A stretch of 64,000 bases of DNA, taken from assembly GCF_009733595.1 (NCBI RefSeq), contig NZ_WOFH01000011.1:124001-188000 (forward strand), given 5' to 3'. The stretch is from Actinomadura litoris (GTDB taxonomy: Bacteria; Actinomycetota; Actinomycetes; Streptosporangiales; Streptosporangiaceae). A program made the position numbers and the translations under genes. The stretch's first letter is position 1. Each line of letters opens with the position of its first letter. Below the pieces are notes generated by a model. It was not told the origin of the DNA. It did not search any database and saw only the letters and a list, made by a program, of their open reading frames with translations. Positions 1 through 9,142 of this stretch are shown piece by piece.

Positions 1-1856
1 AGGGGGAGGGTCAGGGAGGAGTTGTGGAGGTCTACCTTGACCTTCGTCCCCGCCGGGTAGCGGAGGCTGTAGGCGTGGTCGGTGGCCACGATCATCAGGC
101 CGATCCGGTGGCCGGGCTTGAAGATGTAGTCGTAGGGCTGCATCGGCCAGGAGAACGTGTAGTCCTTGCCCGCCTTGATGGGCTCGGTGACCGATGCGCT
201 GTGACGGTTGCGCACGTCCATCCAGCCGCGCGTCACGACCTTGAACGGGGTGACGGCGGTGCTGTAGCCGCGGTTCGTGCGGCAGCCCTGGTCGGTGGGG
301 ATGGAGTCGCCGTAGCACCAGGTGCCCGAGGTCGGCGCGAAGCCCGAGATGCGCGTGTCCGTGCCGTAGTCGACGAGGATCGCCGACAGGTACGGGGACT
401 TGCCGTCGACCGAGGCGCGGACCTTGATCTTCGCGGTGCCGCTGAGCTTGGTGGCCTTCGTCAGCTTGGGCGTGAGGTACATCAGGCGGTTCGGGTCCGG
501 CTTGTCCTCGTTGGCGGCGAGTTCCTCCACCGTTCGGGACGGGGCGTCCACCAGGGAGTCGGTGCCGTGGCCGCGCTTGCCGAGGGTGCCGGTCGACAGG
601 CCCAGCTCCGTCGGACGCGCGGACGCGTCGGGCCAGTCCCGGTGCGTCTCCCACTGGCCCGGCGTGCGCTCCAGGTCGACGCGGGGCTGGCGCATGACGT
701 CGTTGCGGACGCCGTACAGCTCGTGCGCGAACCAGAGGTTGAGGGCCTCCAGCCATTCGCCCTTGCGGACGTCCAGGGGCTCGTCGTGGGCCGCCTGGTG
801 GATCCACAGTTTGCGGTTGACGTGCGCCTTCTTCAGCCCCTCCCAGAGGAGGGACATCTGGATGGGCTTGACGTTCCAGTCCGCGAGGCCGCTCGTCATG
901 AAGACGCTGGCCTTGAAGTCGGGCGCGCTCTTGGCGAAGTTCCGCAGGTCCCAGGTGCGGTTGTAGTCGCCGGTGACGCGGTCCATGCCGGGTTCGAGCT
1001 TGCGGATGACCTTCTCGCAGACGCCCGGGTTCTTGCGGGACAGGACGACCTTCGCGTGCAGGTCGAGGTCCTCGCCGTTCCAGCCGTCGGGGGCCACGAC
1101 GGCGCCGTTCGCGCGGTACTCGTCGTACCAGTTGGAGACGCCGGAGATCGACACGACGGTCTTCAGGCCGCGCACGCCGGTCGCGGCGGCGGCGAGGGGC
1201 AGTGTGCCGTCGTAGGACTTGCCCGCCATCGCGACGTCGCCGGTCGACCAGTCCGCCCGGATCTTCTTGCCGGACGCGTCGTAGGCGGTGGCCTTGCCGG
1301 TCAGCCACTTGATGACCTGCGTCATGCCCTCGGTCTCGTTGGGGCCGACGGCGGTGGGGCAGCCGTCGGAGTCGCCCGTGCCGAGCGTGTCGGCGGCGAG
1401 GACGGCGTAGCCGCGGGAGACGAAGTAGTTGTCGTAGTAGACGCGGGAGTAGCTCGTCGGGCCGGGCGGGGCGGTTGGGACGTTCCACTCGGCGAGCCGC
1501 GGGTAGTCGGTCACGTCGGCCGGGTGGTAGGGGGTGTCGTGGAGCCCCGCGAAGTACGGGCTGCCCTCAAGGATCGAGGCGACCTTCAGGCGCCCGTTCG
1601 TCTCCTTGGGGCGGGTGACGAAGACCGAGACCCGGTCGCGCTTGCCGTCGTTGTCGCTGTCCACGTTCGTCTCGACGAAGACCTTCTCGCGCACGGCGTC
1701 CGCGAAGGAGAACGCCGGCTGGGTCTTGCCGTCCTTGACGACGATGTGGGGGCGCCCCGCGTCGGGGCGTCCGGTGTCGGCGAACGCGGGCATCGTGCCG
1801 GCGATGAGGCCGGTGGCGCCCGCGACGGCCGCCACGGAGAGTAGTGAGAGTCGCAC
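1..1856 (-). CDS. X-Pro dipeptidyl-peptidase, S15 family, secreted (3' end missing)
   Basis: Secreted serine peptidase of the S15 / CocE-NonD alpha/beta-hydrolase family, expected to release X-Pro dipeptides from the N-terminus of peptides outside the cell. The GTG start at 1856 has GGAGGAGC five bases upstream. Residues 1-27 form a signal peptide ending near AFA-D. The nucleophile elbow G-K-S-Y-D-G places the active serine at Ser214. An alpha-helical insertion and a C-terminal jelly-roll-like region (motifs such as MQPYDYIFKPGHR) follow, as in the X-Pro dipeptidyl-peptidase C-terminal domain. The frame is still open after 618 codons at the left edge, so only the last residues are missing. 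It stands alone, divergent from nothing and downstream of deoA with about 90 bases between. Acyl-esterase activity (CocE-like) is an alternative that the sequence alone cannot exclude. Confidence 0.9.
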   Translation of the reverse strand, partial: MRLSLLSVAAVAGATGLIAGTMPAFADTGRPDAGRPHIVVKDGKTQPAFSFADAVREKVFVETNVDSDNDGKRDRVSVFVTRPKETNGRLKVASILEGSPYFAGLHDTPYHPADVTDYPRLAEWNVPTAPPGPTSYSRVYYDNYFVSRGYAVLAADTLGTGDSDGCPTAVGPNETEGMTQVIKWLTGKATAYDASGKKIRADWSTGDVAMAGKSYDGTLPLAAAATGVRGLKTVVSISGVSNWYDEYRANGAVVAPDGWNGEDLDLHAKVVLSRKNPGVCEKVIRKLEPGMDRVTGDYNRTWDLRNFAKSAPDFKASVFMTSGLADWNVKPIQMSLLWEGLKKAHVNRKLWIHQAAHDEPLDVRKGEWLEALNLWFAHELYGVRNDVMRQPRVDLERTPGQWETHRDWPDASARPTELGLSTGTLGKRGHGTDSLVDAPSRTVEELAANEDKPDPNRLMYLTPKLTKATKLSGTAKIKVRASVDGKSPYLSAILVDYGTDTRISGFAPTSGTWCYGDSIPTDQGCRTNRGYSTAVTPFKVVTRGWMDVRNRHSASVTEPIKAGKDYTFSWPMQPYDYIFKPGHRIGLMIVATDHAYSLRYPAGTKVKVDLHNSSLTLP

Positions 1857-1944
1857 CGTTGCTCCTCCGAAACTGAATGAAACCTGATCAGCTTCGTGGG
1901 GTACGGAACGCCCGTCAACGGTGATTGTTAACAAACCGGCCGGT

Positions 1945-3222
1945 TTACGATATCCGGTCGATCACCAGGGGTTGGAGGCCGGTGACGCTGGTGTCGGAAC
2001 CTATTTCGTAGGCGCCGTCCAGCGCTTCGAGGGCGCGGTCGAAGCGGGACGCGTCGTCGGCGTGCAAGGTGAGGAGGGGTTGACCCTGAGTCACCTTCTC
2101 GCCCGGCTTGGCGTGGCAGATGACGCCCGCGCCGAAGGACACCGGGTCCTCCTTGCGGGCCCGGCCCGCGCCGAGGCGCCAGGCGGCGACGCCGACGCCG
2201 TAGGCGTCCAGCCTGGTCAGGACGCCGGTGGACGGGGCGATCACCTGGTGCGTCTCGGCGGCGGAGGGCAGCGGGGCGTCGGGGTCGCCGCCCTGGGCGG
2301 TGATCATGCGGCGCCAGACGTCCATCGCGGTGCCGTCCGCCAGAGCGTCGGCGGGGTCCCGGTCGGTGATTCCGGCGGCGGCCAGCATCTCGCGGGCCAG
2401 GGTGACCGTGAGTTCGACGACGTCGGACGGGCCGCCGCCCGCCAGCACCTCGACGGACTCGGCCACCTCGACCGCGTTGCCGACCGCGTTGCCCAGCGGG
2501 CGGTCCATCGCGGTGAGCAGCGCGACCGTGCGCAGGCCGTGGTCGGTGCCGATCGCGACCATGGTCTCGGCCAGCTCGCGGGCGTCGGCGGCGGTCTTCA
2601 TGAACGCGCCGGAGCCGACCTTGACGTCCAGGACCAGCGCGCCCGTGCCTTCCGCGATCTTCTTGGACATGATCGAGGACGCGATCAGCGGGATCGACTC
2701 GACGGTGCCGGTGACGTCGCGCAGGGCGTAGAGCTTGCGGTCGGCGGGGGCCAGGCCCGTCCCGGCGGCGCAGACCACCGCGCCCGCTTCTGTCAGGACG
2801 TCCAGCATCTCCTCGTTGGAGAGCGACGCCCGCCAGCCGGGGATCGACTCCAGCTTGTCCAGGGTGCCGCCGGTGTGGCCGAGCCCTCGCCCCGAGAGCT
2901 GCGGGACGGCCGCGCCGCACGCCGCGACGAGCGGCGCGAGCGGCAGAGTGATCTTGTCGCCGACGCCGCCGGTGGAGTGCTTGTCGGTGGTCGGCCGGTC
3001 GAGCGCCGACCAGTCCATCCGCTCGCCGGAGCGGATCATCGCCTCCGTCCAGCGGGCCACCTCGGGACGGGTCATCCCGTTCAGCAGGATCGCCATCGCG
3101 AGCGCCGACATCTGCTCGTCGGCGATCGTGCCGCGCGTGTAGGCGTCGACCGCGAAGTCGATCTGCTCGGGGGTCAGCTCCGCGCCGTCCCGCTTCGCGC
3201 GGATGACATCGATGGCGTCCAC
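1945..3222 (-). CDS. deoA: thymidine / pyrimidine-nucleoside phosphorylase
   Basis: Phosphorolyses thymidine (and possibly uridine) to the base plus (deoxy)ribose-1-phosphate in the cytoplasm. The 425-residue length fits the family. The alpha domain is followed by the family signature around residues 105-120 (SGRGLGHTGGTLDKLE) and by the phosphate-loop sequence KHSTGGVGDK near residue 80. A lysine-rich loop (SSIMSKKIAEG) and DVKVGSGAFMK are also present. The GTG start lies 9 bases after the cdd stop, with GAGGA close upstream, so the gene is the last of the nucleoside operon. The stop codon overlaps a perfect 14-base palindrome (1933-1946, AAACCGGCCGGTTT) that might help end transcription. 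Bacterial DeoA and Pdp are hard to tell apart by eye. The gene symbol follows the actinobacterial habit. Confidence 0.95.
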   Translation of the reverse strand: MDAIDVIRAKRDGAELTPEQIDFAVDAYTRGTIADEQMSALAMAILLNGMTRPEVARWTEAMIRSGERMDWSALDRPTTDKHSTGGVGDKITLPLAPLVAACGAAVPQLSGRGLGHTGGTLDKLESIPGWRASLSNEEMLDVLTEAGAVVCAAGTGLAPADRKLYALRDVTGTVESIPLIASSIMSKKIAEGTGALVLDVKVGSGAFMKTAADARELAETMVAIGTDHGLRTVALLTAMDRPLGNAVGNAVEVAESVEVLAGGGPSDVVELTVTLAREMLAAAGITDRDPADALADGTAMDVWRRMITAQGGDPDAPLPSAAETHQVIAPSTGVLTRLDAYGVGVAAWRLGAGRARKEDPVSFGAGVICHAKPGEKVTQGQPLLTLHADDASRFDRALEALDGAYEIGSDTSVTGLQPLVIDRIS

Positions 3223-3231
3223 AGGGTCCTC

Positions 3232-3639
3232 TCAGATGCGGGTGGTCAGGTCTTCGGGGCCGAACGCGTCCGGGAGCACTTCCCTCATGGTCAGGACGCC
3301 GCGCGCCGTCGCCAGCAGCATGTCCGGGCCGCCGTGCTCCCAGAGGAGCTGGCGGCAGCGCCCGCACGGCATCAGCGGGTCGCCGTTCCGGTCGACGACC
3401 GCGACGGCCACCAGGCGGGGGTTCTCCGACTTGCCCGGTCCGTAGAGGGCCGACACGATGGCGCATTCCGCGCACAGCACGAGGCCGTACGAGGCGTTCT
3501 CGACGTTGCAGCCGGTGATCACGCGGCCGTCGTCCACGAGCGCGGCGGCGCCGACGGGGAACTTCGAGTACGGGGCGTAGGCCCGTTCCATCGCCACCCA
3601 TGCGGCGTCGCGGAGGGCGGGCCAGTCGATGTCCGTCAT
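3232..3639 (-). CDS. cdd: cytidine deaminase
   Basis: Homotetrameric-type zinc cytidine deaminase of 135 residues, converting (deoxy)cytidine to (deoxy)uridine, which the adjacent phosphorylase can then cleave. The substrate-binding segment CNVENASYG is at residues 44-52. The catalytic C-A-E motif has Cys56 and Glu58, and the P-C-G-R-C motif gives zinc ligands Cys92 and Cys95. The ATG at 3639 has AAGG very close upstream. An open frame continues 5' in the same phase but has no supporting domain, so I start here. It sits 32 bases downstream of the permease stop and 9 bases before deoA, in the same transcription unit. Confidence 0.96.
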   Translation of the reverse strand: MTDIDWPALRDAAWVAMERAYAPYSKFPVGAAALVDDGRVITGCNVENASYGLVLCAECAIVSALYGPGKSENPRLVAVAVVDRNGDPLMPCGRCRQLLWEHGGPDMLLATARGVLTMREVLPDAFGPEDLTTRI

Positions 3640-3671
3640 ACCTTCATGATCCCCGTTTCGGAGCCCCAGTA

Positions 3672-5021
3672 CTAACGAGCCTCGCCTCGGCGGTACCGCA
3701 GGCCGTCGGCGGCGGGCATGCGGAGGCGTTGGCTGGCCAGGGCCAGGACGAGGAGCGTCGTCAGGTGCGGGGTGAACGACACCAGCTCGCCCGGGACGCT
3801 GTCGCTGAGCAGGAACCACGCCAGCAGGCCCGCCGCCGCGGCCAGTGCCAGGGCGGCGCCGATCGTCGCGTTGCGGACCTCGCGGCGGCCGAGGTCGGTG
3901 ATGACCCGCGGCCGCATCCGGTTCGCGCGGACGGCCTGCCACGCCGCCACCGCCACCAGCAGGACGGCGACGAACAGCAGCAGCGCGTGCACCGACTGGC
4001 CGCCGCCGCGCACGTTCATCGCGTCGGTGTAGCCGAACAGCAGCGAGCCCGAGGCGAGGCCGCCCGGACGCCAGTTGCCGAAGATCATCGCGGCGAGGCC
4101 GATGAAGCCGCGGCCGCCGGTCTGGCCGTCCTGGTAGAACGGCGCGGCGACCGTGACCAGGAACGCGCCCGCGAGGCCGGAGCAGCCGCCGGAGATCATG
4201 ACGGCGGCGTACTTCATCCGGTAGACGTGCACGCCGAGCGACTCGGCGGCGTAGGGATCCTCGCCGCAGGAGCGGATCCGCAGGCCGAACGCCGTCTTCC
4301 ACAGGACGAGGAAGCTCACCGGGATCAGCAGGATCGCCACCAGCGTCAGCAGCGACATGCCGTTGGTCAGGCCGCGCAGGATGCCCGCCACGTCCGAGAG
4401 GAGGAACCAGTGGTGGCGCTCCAGCGAGCCGAGCCAGTCGGGGCTCTTCCAGCCGCCGATCTCGCCGCCCGACAGCACCGGCAGCGTCACCGTCCGGATC
4501 GGGTCGACCGACGGGGACTGCCGGGCGCCGCCGCCGAGCGCCTTCGCCTCCCCGGTGGTGAAGATCAGCCCGGCGAGGAACTGGGTGAGGCCGAGGCCGA
4601 GGATGTTGATCGCGACGCCGGACACGATGTGGTCGACGCCGAACGTGACGGTCGCGATGGCGTGCAGCAGGCCGCCGAGCATCCCGCCGAGGACGCCGAA
4701 CAGGACGCCGACCCACGGGCCCCACTGGTATCCGGCCCACGCGCCCGTCCACGTCCCGAGGATCATCATGCCCTCAAGGCCGATGTTGATCACGCCGGAG
4801 CGCTCCGCCCACAGCCCGCCGAGCCCGGCGAGGAAGATCGGGACGGCGAGCCGGAGCGCGGCGCTGACCGTCCCGCTGGAGGTGACGTCGTCGGCGCCGT
4901 CCAGCACCCGGACGAGCGAGAGCAGCACCAGCAGCCCGGCCGCGATCAGCAGGTAGTGCGGCCAGCGCAGCCGCGCCGGGGCCGCGGCCTTCACCTTGGC
5001 GACGGCTTCGGTCGCGGTCAT
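3672..5021 (-). CDS. nucleoside ABC transporter permease (second permease, NupQ type)
   Basis: Integral membrane subunit of a basic-membrane-protein (Bmp) dependent nucleoside importer, in the BPD_transp_2 permease family (PF02653). The 449-residue protein has about ten hydrophobic segments. The family motif region around residues 70-85 (ERSGVINIGLEGMMILG) is clear, with a coupling-helix-like GVDHIVSGVAIN further on. Its ATG overlaps the stop of the first permease in an ATGA (5018-5021), indicating translational coupling. Its position between the ATPase/permease genes and cdd-deoA argues for nucleosides as substrate rather than sugars. That specificity is inferred from context. Confidence 0.92.
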   Translation of the reverse strand: MTATEAVAKVKAAAPARLRWPHYLLIAAGLLVLLSLVRVLDGADDVTSSGTVSAALRLAVPIFLAGLGGLWAERSGVINIGLEGMMILGTWTGAWAGYQWGPWVGVLFGVLGGMLGGLLHAIATVTFGVDHIVSGVAINILGLGLTQFLAGLIFTTGEAKALGGGARQSPSVDPIRTVTLPVLSGGEIGGWKSPDWLGSLERHHWFLLSDVAGILRGLTNGMSLLTLVAILLIPVSFLVLWKTAFGLRIRSCGEDPYAAESLGVHVYRMKYAAVMISGGCSGLAGAFLVTVAAPFYQDGQTGGRGFIGLAAMIFGNWRPGGLASGSLLFGYTDAMNVRGGGQSVHALLLFVAVLLVAVAAWQAVRANRMRPRVITDLGRREVRNATIGAALALAAAAGLLAWFLLSDSVPGELVSFTPHLTTLLVLALASQRLRMPAADGLRYRRGEAR

Positions 5022-6253
5022 GAGGCGCTCCCAGCGGACTCGCGGGCCAGGTCGTGGCCGGTGGCCAGCTCGTCGGCGACGGTCCGCTGCTGGAGCCTGA
5101 TCTCCCAGCGGCGCATCAGCTCGTAGACGATGACGACGGTCAGCACGACCACGCCCTGCATCACCCCGACGATCTCCTTCGGCACGTCGACCTCCTGGAG
5201 GACGTCGGAGGTCTGGTCGAGGAAGGCGAACAGCAGCGCGGCGAGCGCGATGCCCGCCGGGTGGTTGCGGCCGAGCAGCGCCACCGTGATGCCGGTGAAG
5301 CCGAGCCCGGCCGGGAAGTTCAGCGAGTACTCATACGAGGCGCCGAGCAGCTCGGGCATGCCGATCAGCCCCGCGACCGCGCCGGAGGCGACCATCGTGA
5401 TCACGATCATCCGGCGGGCGCTGACACCGCTCGCCCGCGCGGCCGAGGGCGACAGGCCCGAGACCTTCAGGTCGAAGCCGAAGCGGGTGCGGTTGATCAC
5501 GACCCAGAACACGACGCCGACGACGATCGCGAGCGGCAGCAGCCCGTACACCTGGCCGGGCAGGTCGATGCCGATCGAGGACAGGAACCCGTTCAGCGGG
5601 CCGACCCGTCCGTCGGAGGGGATCTGCGGGGTCGCGACGTTGTTGCTGCCGGGGCGGACCTCGGCGAGCCGCTTGTCGTTCAGCAGGTAGGCGATCAGGC
5701 CGGTCGCGATCGCGTTCAGCATGATGGTGGAGAGCACCTCGCTGACCCCGCGGGTGACCTTGAGGACGCCCGCGATCGCGGCCCACAGCCCGCCGATCAG
5801 CATCGCGGCGATGATCACCAGCATCTGGCCGAACGGGGCGGGCAGGGTCAGCGCGCCGCCGAGCGCCGCCGCGAGGAAGGCCGCGAGCCGGTACTGGCCG
5901 TCCACCCCGATGTTGAGCAGCGCCATCCGGAAGCCGATCGCGACCGCGACCGCCGACAGGTAGTAGCGGGTCGCGCGGTTGATGATGTCGACGATCGAGT
6001 TCTCGGTGGTGCCGTAGTCGATCATGCTCTGGATCGAGCTGACCGGGTCGGCGCCGGTGATCCGCAGCAGCGCGGCCGTGATCGCGAGCGAGATCAGCAG
6101 CGCGAGGACGGGCGCGCCGATCTTCAGCGCCAGCCCGCGCGGGCCCAGGCCCTGGAGGACGGCCTTCCAGGCGGGCACCGTCTCCGGCACCGCCCCGGGA
6201 TCCTTCTCCGAAGGCTTCGCGGGCTCCGGGGCCTTGCCCTCCGGGCCGCTCAC
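5018..6253 (-). CDS. nucleoside ABC transporter permease (first permease, NupP type)
   Basis: First membrane subunit of the Bmp-dependent nucleoside importer, 411 residues, BPD_transp_2 family. The N-terminus is a charged, proline-rich cytoplasmic stretch (about 35 residues) before the first membrane helix. The segment AIGFRMALLNIGVDGQYRLAA near residues 105-125 is the family hallmark and parallels the NIGLEG motif of the partner permease. The GTG start overlaps the ATPase stop as GTGA (6250-6253), and the gene's own stop overlaps the next permease. The three transport genes are therefore one coupled unit, which should keep ATPase and permease stoichiometry balanced. Confidence 0.92.
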   Translation of the reverse strand: MSGPEGKAPEPAKPSEKDPGAVPETVPAWKAVLQGLGPRGLALKIGAPVLALLISLAITAALLRITGADPVSSIQSMIDYGTTENSIVDIINRATRYYLSAVAVAIGFRMALLNIGVDGQYRLAAFLAAALGGALTLPAPFGQMLVIIAAMLIGGLWAAIAGVLKVTRGVSEVLSTIMLNAIATGLIAYLLNDKRLAEVRPGSNNVATPQIPSDGRVGPLNGFLSSIGIDLPGQVYGLLPLAIVVGVVFWVVINRTRFGFDLKVSGLSPSAARASGVSARRMIVITMVASGAVAGLIGMPELLGASYEYSLNFPAGLGFTGITVALLGRNHPAGIALAALLFAFLDQTSDVLQEVDVPKEIVGVMQGVVVLTVVIVYELMRRWEIRLQQRTVADELATGHDLARESAGSAS

Positions 6254-7788
6254 GACGGGTCTCCCGCGGCGGTCATGGCGGAGCCGAGCGCCTGCGGGGT
6301 GACCTCCCGCGGGTCGACCTCCGCGACGAGACGGCCCCGCAGGATCACGTGCAGGGTGTCGGACATTCCGATGAGTTCCTCAAGATCGGCGCTGATCAGC
6401 AGCACGGCGAGGCCGTCCGCGCGGGCCTGCCGCAGGTGGTCCCAGATGGCGGCCTGCGCGCCGACGTCGATGCCCCGGGTCGGGTGCGCGGCGATCAGCA
6501 GCCGCGGCTCGCCCGACATCTCGCGTCCGACGATCAGCTTCTGCTGGTTGCCGCCCGACAGCGCGGCGGCGGGCACGTCGATGCCCGGCGTCCGCACGTC
6601 GTACTCCCGGACGATCCGGGTCGTGTCGCGGCGCGCGCCGCGCCGGTCGACCCACGGGCCCCGGACGTTCGGGCGCCGCGTCTGGTGGCCCAGCATCCGG
6701 TTCTCCCAGAGCGTCCCCTCCAGGACGAGCCCGTGCCGGTGCCGGTCCTCGGGGATGTAGGCGATGCCCGCCTCGCGGCGCCGGCGGGTGGTCCAGTGCG
6801 TGACGTCGTCGCCGCCGTAGGTGATCGTCCCGGCGTCCGCGTGCCGGATGCCCATGATCGCCTCGATCAGCTCGCTCTGCCCGTTGCCCTCGACCCCGGC
6901 GAGTCCGACGATCTCGCCGCGCCGGATGCGCAGCGACACCTCGTCCACGACGGGACGGCCGCCGGGCGCCAGCACGGTCAGCCCGGACAGCTCCAGCTCG
7001 ACGTCGTCGGTGACGGTGGATTCGCGGAGCTCCGGGGTGGGAAGCTCCGAGCCCACCATCAGCTCGGCGAGCCGCCGCGAGGTGACCTGCGCCGGGTCCA
7101 GCCGGGTCGCGACCGTGGTACCGCGCCTGATCACCGAGATCGTGTCGGCGACCGACAGCACCTCGTCGAGCTTGTGCGAGATGAACAGCACGGTCAGGCC
7201 CTCGGCGCGCAGGTCGCGCAGGTTGCCGAACAGCTCCTCGACCTCCTGCGGGACGAGCACGGCGGTCGGCTCGTCCAGGATCAGCACACGGGCGCCCCGG
7301 TAGAGCACCTTGAGGATCTCCACGCGCTGCCGCTCGCCGACGCCGAGGGTCTCGACGAGCACGTCGGGGTCGACGCGCAGGCCGTAGGCCCGCGACATCT
7401 CGCGGATCCTCTCGCGGGCGGCGGCGAAGTCGATCCGACCGCGCCGCCACCCCTTGCCGCGGGGCTCGGCGCCGAGGATCACGTTCTCCAGCACGGTCAG
7501 GTTGTCGGCCAGCTTGAAGTGCTGGTGGACCATGCCGATGCCGCGGGCGATCGCGTCCGCCGGCGTGCGGAACGCGACCTTCTCCCCCTCGACCTCGATG
7601 CCGCCCTCGTCCGGACGCTGCATCCCGTAGAGGATCTTCATCAGCGTGGACTTCCCGGCGCCGTTCTCACCGCACAGCGCGTGCACCTCGCCGCGCTCGA
7701 TCGTGAGGTTGATGTCGCGGTTGGCGACCACGCCGGGGAACCGCTTGGTGATCGATGTCAGCCGGACGGCCGCCACCTGGTCGGACAC
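6250..7788 (-). CDS. nucleoside ABC transporter ATP-binding protein (tandem ATPase, NupO type)
   Basis: Energises the nucleoside importer. The 512 residues contain two fused ABC domains, as in RbsA/MglA/NupO. Domain 1 has a complete Walker A (GENGAGKST, about residues 38-46), a signature-like LGVGERQRVEI and Walker B LILDEPTAVL. Domain 2 has a degenerate Walker A (GVEGNGQSE), a canonical LSGGNQQK signature and a changed Walker B (LIAAHPTRG). This asymmetry is normal in the family, where one of the two sites is thought to hydrolyse ATP poorly. The ATG at 7788 follows an 85-base spacer that contains a long stem-loop separating it from the binding-protein gene. Confidence 0.95.
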   Translation of the reverse strand: MSDQVAAVRLTSITKRFPGVVANRDINLTIERGEVHALCGENGAGKSTLMKILYGMQRPDEGGIEVEGEKVAFRTPADAIARGIGMVHQHFKLADNLTVLENVILGAEPRGKGWRRGRIDFAAARERIREMSRAYGLRVDPDVLVETLGVGERQRVEILKVLYRGARVLILDEPTAVLVPQEVEELFGNLRDLRAEGLTVLFISHKLDEVLSVADTISVIRRGTTVATRLDPAQVTSRRLAELMVGSELPTPELRESTVTDDVELELSGLTVLAPGGRPVVDEVSLRIRRGEIVGLAGVEGNGQSELIEAIMGIRHADAGTITYGGDDVTHWTTRRRREAGIAYIPEDRHRHGLVLEGTLWENRMLGHQTRRPNVRGPWVDRRGARRDTTRIVREYDVRTPGIDVPAAALSGGNQQKLIVGREMSGEPRLLIAAHPTRGIDVGAQAAIWDHLRQARADGLAVLLISADLEELIGMSDTLHVILRGRLVAEVDPREVTPQALGSAMTAAGDPS

Positions 7789-7822
7789 GGGTCCCCCTCC
7801 TGCATCGGACGTCGCCGGACCA

Positions 7823-7865
7823 CCGGGCCCGCGCGCCCTCCCGAGGGGGCGGCGCGCGGGCCCGG
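7823..7865 (-). promoter_or_regulatory. intercistronic stem-loop between binding-protein and ATPase genes
   Basis: Perfect 15-bp inverted repeat (7823-7837 with 7851-7865; arms CCGGGCCCGCGCGCC and complement), with a further internal CTCCC/GGGGG pairing in the loop. It begins nine bases after the bmp stop codon. It has no U-tract, so it looks more like an mRNA-stabilising or partial read-through element than a full terminator. In binding-protein-dependent operons this arrangement commonly gives more binding protein than membrane components. That effect is an inference here. Confidence 0.7.
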
Positions 7866-7873
7866 CCGGATCG

Positions 7874-8944
7874 CTACGGCTTGGTCGGGACGGTGATCTT
7901 GCGTGCGACGATGTCGGCCTTCAGCCCGTCCAGCTTGGCCTTGATGTCGTCGACCTTGCCGCCGGACGTCGCGTAGCCCACGCCGTCATTGCTGAGGTCG
8001 TAGGTCTTCGTCCCGGGCTGGAAGGTGTTCTTGGCGACGCTCTCCACGAAGTCGAACACGGCGAGGTCCACGTGCTTGACCATGGAGGTGAGGATGAACT
8101 CCTTCGCCCCGGCCACGGCGGGCTGGTTGTACTGGTCGGAGTCGACCCCGATCGCCCACTTCTTCTCCTGGCCGACGGTGTTGATCACGCCGATGCCCGC
8201 GCCGCCCGCCGCGTGGTAGATCACGTCGGCGCCCGCGTCGAGCTGGCCCTTGGCGGCCTCGTTGCCGAGCGCCGGGTTCTTGAACCCGTCGAAGTTCGGC
8301 GGCTGCGTCAGGTACTTGGCGGGCAGCACCTTGATGCTCGGCTTGGCCTTCTTGGCGCCCGCGGTGTACCCGGCCTCGAACTTGTTGATCAGCGGCACGT
8401 TGACGCCGCCGATGAACCCGATCGTGCCGGTCTTGGACTTCAGCGCGGCGGCGGCGCCGACCAGGAACGACCCCTGCTCCTCGGAGAAGCAGGCGCCCTT
8501 GACGTTCGGGCCGGACACCTTGCACTGGTCGGCGTCCACGACGAGGAACTTGGTCTTCGGGAAGTCCTTGGCGACCTTGACCAGGGACTCGGTGTAGGCG
8601 AAGCCGACGCCGATGATCGGGTTGTAGCCCTTGTTGGCGAGCAGCCGCAGGCGCGACTCCTTGTCGGCGGGGGGCTCGTCGGGCTTGGCGGAGATCTCCT
8701 CGGTGGAGACGTTCAGGTCCTTCTTGGCCCTGTCCAGGCCGGCCGCCGCCGAGTCGTTGAACGACTGGTCGCCGCGGCCGCCGATGTCGAAGGCGAGCCC
8801 GATCTTGAGGGCCTTCTTGCCGTCGCCGTCACCGCTGTCGCCGGCCTTCTTGCCGCCGCACCCGGCGGCGCCGAGAGACAGCGCCGCGGCCGTCACGGTG
8901 GCGAGCGAGATCTTCAAACCACGGCGCTTCAAACCACGGCGCAA
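7874..8944 (-). CDS. Bmp-family nucleoside-binding lipoprotein
   Basis: Substrate-binding protein of the importer (Bmp / PF02608, Med/TmpC-like), anchored outside the membrane. I choose the TTG at 8944, seven bases after AAGGAG. The in-frame GTG at 8968 would leave that ribosome site inside the gene. This gives 356 residues with a lipobox LGAAGC, so Cys29 is lipidated. The mature protein shows family features: FDIGGRGDQSFND at its start, IGVGFAYTESL, GFIGGVNVPLINKFEAGY, and HAAGGAGIGV near the ligand site. The signal peptide contains a 15-base tandem duplication (8922-8951 region) encoding R-R-G-L-K twice, which lengthens the positive n-region. It is first in the operon. Confidence 0.93.
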   Translation of the reverse strand: MRRGLKRRGLKISLATVTAAALSLGAAGCGGKKAGDSGDGDGKKALKIGLAFDIGGRGDQSFNDSAAAGLDRAKKDLNVSTEEISAKPDEPPADKESRLRLLANKGYNPIIGVGFAYTESLVKVAKDFPKTKFLVVDADQCKVSGPNVKGACFSEEQGSFLVGAAAALKSKTGTIGFIGGVNVPLINKFEAGYTAGAKKAKPSIKVLPAKYLTQPPNFDGFKNPALGNEAAKGQLDAGADVIYHAAGGAGIGVINTVGQEKKWAIGVDSDQYNQPAVAGAKEFILTSMVKHVDLAVFDFVESVAKNTFQPGTKTYDLSNDGVGYATSGGKVDDIKAKLDGLKADIVARKITVPTKP

Positions 8945-9097
8945 GGTAGCGCTCCTTCCGTTCCCCACCCACGGTCGGCCGGTCCGGCGACCGAAATCGA
9001 TCGGACGTTACCTGGCGGTTGGCTGATTGCTCCCGGCGTGCGCCGTTTCGCAACAGGTCCGTTACCAATGCGTAGGCATATCGCCACAGGTCAGAGG

Positions 9098-9122
9098 CCC
9101 CCGGGACGGGCCGTCCCGGGGG
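9098..9122 (-). terminator. stem-loop terminator after the amidohydrolase gene
   Basis: Near-perfect inverted repeat CCCCCGGGACGG / CCGTCCCGGGGG (12 bp around one central base), 20 bases past the stop of the M20 amidohydrolase. No clear U-run follows, as is common in GC-rich actinomycetes. The remaining bases up to 8945 must hold the promoter of the nucleoside operon; I could not fix its boxes with confidence. Confidence 0.6.
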
Positions 9123-9142
9123 TGAGTGCGGACGCGGGACGG

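Noticed and set aside
24..1844. 606-codon open frame on the plus strand
   Set aside because: Antiparallel to the S15 peptidase, which has a signal peptide and G-x-S-Y-x-G motif.
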